From: a virus | Length of the DNA: 20,374 nt | Direction: 5' to 3' (one strand) | IMG/VR virus record: IMGVR_UViG_3300025767_000169 | Span: 1-20,374 of that record | Shown here: positions 7,270-12,205 of the stretch, piece after piece | How the letters are laid out: each line of letters begins with the position of its first letter | Numbering within the stretch: the stretch's first letter is position 1 | Notes under the pieces: model-generated | What the model saw: the letters and a program-made list of their open reading frames with translations, nothing else | The model's database searches: none | What the model was told of the DNA's origin: nothing | Made by a program: the position numbers and the translations under genes

Positions 7270-7743
7270 ACCCAGACACCACAGTTCAAAGGCACTCACC
7301 TATTTGACCGTCTGTGCTGGGCAAAGGAAAACCTTGAGCCACATCAGTCAGACTATCGGGTGGTTTATGAGGACAGCGTTGATGAGTGCGCCAAGATACT
7401 TGTGCCTGACCCTAACTGGATGGCGTGTGCATTGCAGGGCGGTATCCTGCCACCAGTGTGGGTGTATCACGAACTGGCAAAGGATGAGGCACAGCCTGAC
7501 TTTAAGAAGCACACCAGAGGTTACTTGCTGCACAACACAGAACCCGTAGGGGCAATGACAGAAGAAGAAGCGATTGAATACCTAATTATGAAAGATTGCC
7601 CGCAGCATGTGTGGCGCAATTGGGATACAGGCAACAAACCTAAGATGGTTATCTGCCGCAAGGAACAGTTACCAAGCACACGTGAGTGGCGCAATGCTTG
7701 GAAAATAACTGAAGAACTCAGCGTCACTGATTTAGCAGCATAG
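7267..7743 (+). CDS. Unrecognised protein with R-x-W-R-N-A-W motif, possible tail assembly factor
   Basis: The protein has 158 residues and is charged and soluble in character, unlike the Ser/Thr/Asn-rich tip proteins beside it. It contains aromatic and acidic stretches (DSVDECAKILVPDPNWM, GGILPPVWVYHEL) and near the C-terminus PSTREWRNAWKI. The motif Arg-x-(Trp or Phe)-Arg-(Asn or Gly)-Ala-Trp recurs in the next gene. Small proteins with this motif are frequent next to tail fibre genes in marine phages, and I read them as assembly chaperones or fibre accessory factors. There is no signal peptide or membrane segment. The start overlaps the stop of module C, and the stop is followed by AGGAG at 7743-7747 for the next gene. 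The function is inferred from motif and place. Confidence 0.5.
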   Translation: MTQTPQFKGTHLFDRLCWAKENLEPHQSDYRVVYEDSVDECAKILVPDPNWMACALQGGILPPVWVYHELAKDEAQPDFKKHTRGYLLHNTEPVGAMTEEEAIEYLIMKDCPQHVWRNWDTGNKPKMVICRKEQLPSTREWRNAWKITEELSVTDLAA

Positions 7744-7752
7744 GAGAAAACA

Positions 7753-8127
7753 ATGGCTGTAACAACATACATCGTAGATAAGGACGGCAATCAGATTGAT
7801 GCTTCAACTGCAACTGTCCCTGCTGACCGTGCCTTTCGTGGTGCATGGTCATTGAGTGGCAATGTCATTTCAGAAGACATGACTTCTGCCAAAGCAATCT
7901 TCAAGGACAAGGTTCGTGAAGTTCGTGGTCCACTGCTAGATGCAGAAGACGTAGTGTACATGAAGGCACTAGAAGCTGACGATGCAACTGCTAAAGCAGC
8001 ATCTGTAGCTAAGAAGTCTGCCCTTCGTGATGCACCTGCAGCGGCTGCTATTGATGCAGCTACTGACATTGCAAGCCTCAAGGCAGCTTGGGATGCAGAC
8101 ACACTTGGTGATAGCCCTTACGCATAA
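7753..8127 (+). CDS. Tail fibre assembly chaperone-like protein
   Basis: The protein has 124 residues. The ATG is preceded by AGGAG at 7743-7747 with a 5-base gap. It starts with a short beta segment, followed by PADRAFRGAWSL, then an acidic, alanine-rich helical region (SAKAIFKDKVREVRGPLL, YMKALEADDATAKAASV) and SALRDAPAAAAID. The Phe-Arg-Gly-Ala-Trp box followed by a long helix and an ALRD box is characteristic of small marine-phage proteins that follow tail fibre genes, and the ALRD box recalls the tail-assembly chaperone family seen more clearly at 8659. It probably helps fold or trimerise the fibre tips and may not be a virion component. A hairpin spans its stop codon. Confidence 0.5.
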   Translation: MAVTTYIVDKDGNQIDASTATVPADRAFRGAWSLSGNVISEDMTSAKAIFKDKVREVRGPLLDAEDVVYMKALEADDATAKAASVAKKSALRDAPAAAAIDAATDIASLKAAWDADTLGDSPYA

Positions 8128-8137
8128 TGCGTAGGGG
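8115..8137 (+). other. Inverted repeat spanning a stop codon
   Basis: Arms 8115-8123 and 8129-8137 form a 9-bp stem (one T-G wobble) around a 5-base loop holding the TAA at 8125-8127. No T tract follows, so it is not a standard terminator. A second, overlapping option (TAGGG 8132-8136 with CCCTA 8142-8146) is exclusive with the first. Confidence 0.55.
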
Positions 8138-8166
8138 TCATCCCTATTTGACCGCTGGAGAACTAG

Positions 8167-8628
8167 ATGGCACTTAGTAAGATTAAAGACGAGTCAACAG
8201 ACGGCAGTATTGCTGGCGGTAAGGTGTTGCAGGTTGTGCAGGGGACTACTTTGTTTGGTACAACTGTATCTAATGATACCTATGTTGCAACTACCCTCAC
8301 GGCTACAATTACACCTACAAGCGCATTAAACAAAATATTAGTCTTCGGTCAAGGTTTTGCTGTTGCAAACCAAAGCCAAGCACAACCTCAAATAAAATTA
8401 TATAGAAACGGTTTAGATATTTCTCCGGTAAATTACGGTTTTGGTAATATATATTCTAATAACGGTGGGTATAACGAAGGTATGTTGGTATTTTCATTGC
8501 TTGATTCACCTTCTTCTTCTTCTGCAACTACATACACAATTTATTTGAGAAACAACAACGTTGGTAACGCTAGCTTTGGCGCAGGAGATAGATATTCTGT
8601 TATTACCCTAATGGAGATTGCCGGATGA
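8167..8628 (+). CDS. Tail-tip/receptor-binding-like protein
   Basis: The protein has 153 residues, with a ribosome site at GGAG 8157-8160. It opens with ALSKIKDESTDGSIAGGKVLQ, a leader seen in many marine-phage tip proteins, then TTLTATITPTSALNKILVFG, a strand pair typical of small beta-sandwich tip proteins. The remainder is rich in Asn, Tyr and Ser (YGFGNIYSNNGGYNEG, SSSSATTYTIYLRNN). It lacks the Lys-Ala-Trp box of modules A to F and so belongs to another family. GGAG at 8613-8616 near its 3' end precedes a 9-codon ORF whose ATG overlaps this stop. The role in host recognition is inferred from composition and position. Confidence 0.55.
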   Translation: MALSKIKDESTDGSIAGGKVLQVVQGTTLFGTTVSNDTYVATTLTATITPTSALNKILVFGQGFAVANQSQAQPQIKLYRNGLDISPVNYGFGNIYSNNGGYNEGMLVFSLLDSPSSSSATTYTIYLRNNNVGNASFGAGDRYSVITLMEIAG

Positions 8629-8654
8629 CCTTAATTTTAGACACACAGGAGTAA
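8625..8654 (+). pseudogene. Nine-codon coupled ORF, possible relic of a tip module
   Basis: The ORF reads MTLILDTQE and then TAA at 8652-8654. Its ATG overlaps the stop of the gene at 8167 (ATGA at 8625-8628) and has GGAG at 8613-8616 with an 8-base gap. Its last codons contain the AGGAG (8647-8651) used by the gene at 8659. Many marine tail-tip proteins begin MTLxLDG, so this may be the truncated head of a deleted gene, or a short coupling ORF kept to pass ribosomes on. Confidence 0.35.
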
Positions 8655-8658
8655 ACAA

Positions 8659-9042
8659 ATGGCATCAATATCAGAAGCCTTAACCGAACTAGGCATCACC
8701 GAATGGGTACTCCGTGGCGAACCAACCACTGAGGCTGAGTTCAACGAGATGTTCCGTAAAGTAACTGGTGCGGATGCTAATGGCAGTGCTATTGAATCCT
8801 CCACACCCAGCGACTTTGGCGTAACTTGGTCACAGGTATCGGCTAAGAAAACAGAACTTGTTAATGCAGAGCCTATGCGCTTGCTTCGTGAGGAACGAAA
8901 CCGTTTGATTGCAGAAACAGATTGGTGGGCATCAAGTGACCTTACTATGACATCTGCACAGACAGCATATCGCCAAGCATTACGAGACATTACATCCAGT
9001 GCCACATCACTAGACGATGTTACTTGGCCTACGAAACCATAA
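8659..9042 (+). CDS. Phage tail assembly chaperone (Phage_tail_APC-like)
   Basis: The protein has 127 residues. AGGAG at 8647-8651 lies 7 bases before the ATG. The C-terminal half carries the family signature in order: LLREERNRLIAETDWWASSD (residues about 75-94), then AYRQALRDI (about 105-113) and a terminal VTWPTKP. This Arg-xx-Arg-Asn-xx-Leu-Ile-xx-Thr-Asp-Trp to Tyr-Arg-Gln-x-Leu-Arg-Asp to Trp-Pro layout is what I know as the tail assembly chaperone family found at the end of many tail fibre operons. The N-terminal half (ALTELGITEWVLRGEPTTE) is less conserved. The product should act in the host cytoplasm during assembly of fibres or tips. It separates the two tip cassettes. Confidence 0.7.
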   Translation: MASISEALTELGITEWVLRGEPTTEAEFNEMFRKVTGADANGSAIESSTPSDFGVTWSQVSAKKTELVNAEPMRLLREERNRLIAETDWWASSDLTMTSAQTAYRQALRDITSSATSLDDVTWPTKP

Positions 9043-9051
9043 GGAAGAACG

Positions 9052-9513
9052 ATGGCATATATAGGTAAATCCCCACAGAACGGTGTTCGTAACCGGTACA
9101 TCTACCAAGCTACTGCTGGTCAGACTACCTTTACTGGTAGTGACGCAGACAGTAAAGTGCTTACATACACAGATGGCCTATACATTGACGTATATCAAAA
9201 TGGTGTTTTGCTAAAACCTAATACTGACTATACTGCTACTAGCGGTACAAGTATTGTACTCACTGCCTCTGCTAGTTTAAATGACGTAGTTGAGATGATT
9301 GTTTATGACATCTTTTCTGTAGCTAATACTTATACTAAAGCACAGAGTGATGAACGCTACCCATTCAAGGGTAATGACAGCATCATCCGTTTGAACGGTC
9401 AGACTATCAGCGCAGACATTACGATTGACAGTGATGAGAATGGTGTATCCGCTGGACCTATCACACAGGACAATGCCACTGTCACTGTTAATGGATATTG
9501 GAGTATCGTATGA
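9052..9513 (+). CDS. Tail-tip anchor protein, cassette 2
   Basis: The protein has 153 residues. AAGGA follows directly on the previous stop, before the ATG at 9052. The N-terminus (MAYIGKSPQNGV, then YIDVYQNGVLL and YTATSGTSIVLTAS) matches the anchor at 5546 (MAYLG, DIEVFVNNVRQ, YTVSGTSLTMTG). The middle has TYTKAQSDERYPFKGNDSI, a common fibre linker with a Tyr-Pro-Phe box. The C-terminus (DENGVSAGPITQDNATVTVNG) matches the AGPLT tip block of cassette 1. Its stop overlaps the next ATG (9510), and GGAG at 9500-9503, inside the Trp-Ser codons, is the ribosome site. Duplication of the cassette 1 anchor is the simplest reading. Confidence 0.65.
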   Translation: MAYIGKSPQNGVRNRYIYQATAGQTTFTGSDADSKVLTYTDGLYIDVYQNGVLLKPNTDYTATSGTSIVLTASASLNDVVEMIVYDIFSVANTYTKAQSDERYPFKGNDSIIRLNGQTISADITIDSDENGVSAGPITQDNATVTVNGYWSIV

Positions 9514-9890
9514 CCAGCGTATTGAATGTAGATAGCATTGCGGCAAAGGACGGTACGTCACCTGTTGAGTTGACTAAGCAGAGTGCGGCAAAAGCGTGGA
9601 GCAAGTTAAACGGTACTGGAACAATTAGTTTATATGATTCATTCAATATATCTTCTGTCGCAGATAATGGGACGGGAGATTACACGCACACAATGACATC
9701 GGCTATGTCTAACGCAAACTATTCTCATACTTTTACTGCTCGAACTTATTTTGCAGTCTTTAGAGATGGTCAAACGGCAACCACTACAACCTATCGCATA
9801 GGCCACATTTACAATGATGGTGGTGGTGGCAACTTTGGATATTCAGACGGAAGCTATATCTCCGCAAATATTATAGGAGACCTAGCATAA
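9510..9890 (+). CDS. Small tail-tip module D (slot 1, cassette 2)
   Basis: The protein has 126 residues when started at ATG 9510, which has GGAG 6 bases upstream and overlaps the stop of the anchor gene; an in-frame TTG at 9498 is less likely. The N-terminus shares DGTSPV, LTKQSA and KAW with module A at 6058. Family boxes follow: YDSFNISSVADNGTGDY and MTSAMSN. The outer part is glycine- and tyrosine-rich (IYNDGGGGNFGYSDGSY) and unlike module A. It ends in IIGDLA. It is coupled to the next gene by TAATG at 9888-9892. It is inferred to occupy the same position as module A on a second tip. Confidence 0.6.
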   Translation: MTSVLNVDSIAAKDGTSPVELTKQSAAKAWSKLNGTGTISLYDSFNISSVADNGTGDYTHTMTSAMSNANYSHTFTARTYFAVFRDGQTATTTTYRIGHIYNDGGGGNFGYSDGSYISANIIGDLA

Positions 9891-9894
9891 TGGC
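9873..9894 (+). repeat. 22-bp direct repeat, copy 1 (module junction)
   Basis: An exact 22-base repeat of 10274-10295. It contains AGGAG (9875-9879), the terminal Asp-Leu-Ala codons of module D, the TAA at 9888-9890 and the ATG at 9890 of module E. It therefore acts as stop, ribosome site and start together. Confidence 0.8.
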
Positions 9895-10291
9895 GAGTAT
9901 TCTTAAAGTAGATGCGCTACAAGGCATCACATCAGCGGGTGATATCACGATTACCAATGGCACGACAACACAGAAGTTGCAAGACGGCGTTGTATCTACA
10001 TATTCTCTGTATGACCAGCAAAATACTACGGTTGATATGAGCATAAACGTCACTAGCATCACAGATAGTGCCACAGGAAGATACGGACTAAATTTATCCA
10101 ATAACTACACTACTGCTAAACAATATATCATTGGGCATAGCGCACAATCTTGGTTTTCTAATGCAGGTGCAGACACTTCACCTCTATATGGCGTATCAAC
10201 TGCAAGTGTTTTGGAGTTTATTCATGTAGAAGGTGGCACTACAAGAGACACGCAGTATAATGCGGATAGTGTGATAGGAGACCTAGCATAA
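9890..10291 (+). CDS. Small tail-tip module E (slot 2, cassette 2), flanked by direct repeats
   Basis: The protein has 133 residues. KVDALQGITSAGDITIT and LQDG pair it with module B at 6444. The Lys-Ala-Trp box of the family is replaced by STYSLYDQ, which makes this the most divergent member. DMSINVTSITDSATGRY and LNLSNNYTTA match the later family boxes. The outer half (HSAQSWFSNAGADTSPLYG) has no similarity to module B. It ends in VIGDLA. Start and stop are both of the TAATG type. The gene lies exactly between two copies of a 22-bp direct repeat 401 bp apart, so one recombination step could remove or add it as a unit. Confidence 0.6.
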   Translation: MASILKVDALQGITSAGDITITNGTTTQKLQDGVVSTYSLYDQQNTTVDMSINVTSITDSATGRYGLNLSNNYTTAKQYIIGHSAQSWFSNAGADTSPLYGVSTASVLEFIHVEGGTTRDTQYNADSVIGDLA

Positions 10292-10295
10292 TGGC
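10274..10295 (+). repeat. 22-bp direct repeat, copy 2 (module junction)
   Basis: Exact copy of 9873-9894, including AGGAG at 10276-10280, the Asp-Leu-Ala codons ending module E, the TAA at 10289-10291 and the ATG at 10291. Confidence 0.8.
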
Positions 10296-10689
10296 AAGCG
10301 AACTTAGAGTAAACACCCTAAAGGATGCCGCTGGGAACAACAGCGTGGGTATGGAGTATGTTGCCAACGGTAGTGCGAAGGCTTGGATTAACTTCACAAG
10401 TATCTCAAGTACATCAGCTAGAGATTCACTTAATCACGCAAGTTTAACGGACAATGGAACAGGTGACACTACGTTAAATTTTACCAACTCTTTAAGTAAC
10501 AACGATTATTGTTTTTCTGGTAATGCCCAAAGAAATGACCCAACTGAGGATGCAGAAATGACCTTGTATCAAGACCAAGACAGTTCTTTAGCTACTAATA
10601 GTATGCGTGTTATTACTAAAAAAAGTTCTGTCACAGACCAAATAGACGTTCTTGGTGGGTTTGCTAGTGCAACAGGAGACCTCACATGA
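10291..10689 (+). CDS. Small tail-tip module F (slot 3, cassette 2)
   Basis: The protein has 132 residues. EYVANGSAKAWINF pairs it with module C at 6875, including an identical 18-base stretch at 10369-10386. Family boxes: RDSLNHASLTDNGTGD and LNFTNSLSNNDY. The outer half is acidic and Ser-rich (RNDPTEDAEMTLYQDQDSS). It ends in ATGDLT, a variant of the usual ending. AGGAG at 10674-10678 lies 7 bases before the ATG of the following gene, and that ATG overlaps this stop. The function is inferred from the array. Confidence 0.6.
   Translation: MASELRVNTLKDAAGNNSVGMEYVANGSAKAWINFTSISSTSARDSLNHASLTDNGTGDTTLNFTNSLSNNDYCFSGNAQRNDPTEDAEMTLYQDQDSSLATNSMRVITKKSSVTDQIDVLGGFASATGDLT
10675..10689 (+). promoter_or_regulatory. 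Coupled junction: GGAG in Gly-Asp codons, ATGA overlap
   Basis: GGAG at 10675-10678 lies 7 bases before the ATG at 10686, which overlaps the TGA at 10687-10689. Confidence 0.75.
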
Positions 10690-11789
10690 GTAAAGCAGCA
10701 GAACTAGCCGCACTGATTGGTTCGCAGTCGGCGTTGTCAAACCGGAACATGATTATCAATGGTGCGATGCAGGTGGCACAGCGGGGAACATCATTTAGTT
10801 CACTAAGTGCAAGCGCATACACTTGCGACAGGTGGCAGCTACAAGTAGCTGGTGCGGGAAGGGGAACTGTTACACAAGAAAGCAGTGGTGGCCCTGCTAG
10901 TCTTAAAGATAATTTTTTGCGTGTCACTGTGGCAACCGCTGATAGCAGCGTGGCCTCAAGTGATATGCAAGTGTTAAAGCAAGTTATAGAGGGTCATGTC
11001 GCAGCGTTTACAGATGCTGGAACTTCAGACGCAAAGACGCTTACATTGTCCTTTTATGTTCGTTCTAGTGTGACTGGAACTTTTAGTGCAACTTTGTACA
11101 CAAACTTTAGCAGCCCTAGTGCAGTTTCGTATCCTGCTGAATACACAATTTCATCTGCAAACACTTGGGAACAAAAAACAATTACGTTTCCAGCTTTTAC
11201 AACGAGTTCATCACTTGTTTCAAGCGGATATACAACGGGTGAGTTTTACCAAGTTCGTTTCGCTTTAATGGCTGGTTCTGATAACACAGGGACAGCTAAT
11301 CAATGGAATAGTGCAAACGACTTTGCTTCAACAAATCAAACAAATCTTTTTGCAACATTAAGTGCAACTTGGGATATTACAGGCGTACAGCTAGAAGTCG
11401 GCGAGACAGCCACACCGTTTGAACACCGCAGCTTTGGCGATGAGTTGGCTAGGTGTCAGCGGTATTATGAAAGCATTCAAGTAATGAATGGGTATTTTTC
11501 AACAGGTCAAGCGTTTACTTCTTCACAAGCCGCAGGTGCTACTTTAAATTTCAAAGTAACAAAAAGGGCTATTCCAACATTAACAGTTCCTGCTGCTGGA
11601 AATACATCAGGCACTTGGGGGTTTGTAGGAAGTAATGGGAGTTATGCTACTATAGGCGGTCATTCGACTTACAGCACAGTGGATTTTTTTAGCATAGAGG
11701 CGAGTGGCTACAGCGGTCTTGGCGCAGGAAATGCTTCTATGATTTATTCTAGTGGGGCTACTGAAGCAAAAGCAGATGCGGAGTTATAA
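10686..11789 (+). CDS. Tail-tip adhesin with carbohydrate-binding-like beta domain
   Basis: The protein has 367 residues. The segment SNRNMIINGAMQVAQRGTS followed by AYTCDRWQ is a well-known opening of marine-phage tail proteins. The next 180 residues alternate short strands (TLTLSFYVRSSVTGTFSATL, WEQKTITFPAF, EFYQVRFALMAG) and read as a jelly-roll like a carbohydrate-binding module. Residues about 230-260 carry ITGVQLEVGETATPFEHRS and ELARCQRYY, the usual end of that domain. The last about 105 residues (from YYESIQVMNG) are Ser/Gly/Thr-rich and probably the variable receptor-contacting end. The gene closes cassette 2 and is coupled to module F by ATGA. Sugar binding is inferred from the fold pattern; no binding residues can be assigned. 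Confidence 0.65.
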   Translation: MSKAAELAALIGSQSALSNRNMIINGAMQVAQRGTSFSSLSASAYTCDRWQLQVAGAGRGTVTQESSGGPASLKDNFLRVTVATADSSVASSDMQVLKQVIEGHVAAFTDAGTSDAKTLTLSFYVRSSVTGTFSATLYTNFSSPSAVSYPAEYTISSANTWEQKTITFPAFTTSSSLVSSGYTTGEFYQVRFALMAGSDNTGTANQWNSANDFASTNQTNLFATLSATWDITGVQLEVGETATPFEHRSFGDELARCQRYYESIQVMNGYFSTGQAFTSSQAAGATLNFKVTKRAIPTLTVPAAGNTSGTWGFVGSNGSYATIGGHSTYSTVDFFSIEASGYSGLGAGNASMIYSSGATEAKADAEL

Positions 11790-11790
11790 A

Positions 11791-11973
11791 ATGGAAAACA
11801 TGAACATTACATCTGCACAGTATTACAACGACATGAATGACAATCAATCTGGCATCAAAGCTATTATTGACGGCATTGAAATGTCCGTACCCCTTGACCC
11901 ATCCAACCGCCACTACGCAGAAATCATGCGTCAGGTAGACGCTGGCGAGTTGACCATTGCGGATGCTGACTAA
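11791..11973 (+). CDS. Small conserved marine-phage protein, function unknown
   Basis: The protein has 60 residues. The ATG at 11791 has GGAG at 11780-11783 with a 7-base gap; the frame extends further upstream, but no start there has a better site. The sequence contains NITSAQYYNDMN, IKAIIDGIEMSVPLDPSN and RHYAEIMRQVDAGELTI. The last box recurs in many marine phages, in small proteins or at the ends of larger ones, always near tail fibre genes. The pattern (short beta hairpin, then a helix) suggests a small folded domain. I do not know its function. It lies between the terminal adhesin and the membrane-anchored small gene. Confidence 0.65.
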   Translation: MENMNITSAQYYNDMNDNQSGIKAIIDGIEMSVPLDPSNRHYAEIMRQVDAGELTIADAD

Positions 11974-11974
11974 G

Positions 11975-12202
11975 ATGGAGATGCAGTCTTTGATTGATAT
12001 GCTTATCGGATTAGTCGTAGCTGCAGGTGCGTGGTGGGCTAATGGTATGACACGTGAACAGAAGCGTGTAGAGATACTCTTGAACAAGACACGTGAGGAC
12101 TACGCTACTCGTGCAGAGTTACGTGATGACATGCGCCGTGTAATGGAAGCACTTCACCGTGTAGAAGACAAACTAGATAAAGTATTAAGTAGGGAACTGT
12201 AA
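11975..12202 (+). CDS. Small membrane-anchored coiled-coil protein, candidate lysis gene
   Basis: The protein has about 75 residues from ATG 11975, one base after the preceding TAA. In-frame alternatives are ATG 11963 and ATG 11981; none has a well-spaced ribosome site, so coupled re-initiation is likely. One hydrophobic segment near the N-terminus (SLIDMLIGLVVAAGAWWANG) is followed by a charged helix with heptad-like spacing (RAELRDDMRRVMEALHRVED). One membrane segment plus a soluble coiled coil fits an inner-membrane spanin or a small holin. No endolysin is visible in the window, so a lysis role is only inferred. Confidence 0.5.
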   Translation: MEMQSLIDMLIGLVVAAGAWWANGMTREQKRVEILLNKTREDYATRAELRDDMRRVMEALHRVEDKLDKVLSREL

Positions 12203-12205
12203 TCA

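Noticed and set aside
7298-8155. Shared CTATTTGACCG-like string at about 7298 and 8145 as a repeat or attachment site
   Set aside because: The match is only about 11 bases and the flanks differ; chance is sufficient.
9498-9509. TTG at 9498 as start of module D
   Set aside because: GGAG at 9500-9503 would lie inside the coding part; ATG 9510 has a proper 6-base gap and the ATGA overlap used elsewhere in the array.
6058-10689. Diversity-generating retroelement as the cause of variable tip C-termini
   Set aside because: No reverse transcriptase, template repeat or adenine-biased variable repeat is visible; the paralogues differ over whole halves rather than at scattered adenine-derived codons.
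11758-12087. Open frame on the - strand of about 109 codons
   Set aside because: It overlaps two well-supported + strand genes, has no ribosome site that I can see, and matches no family.
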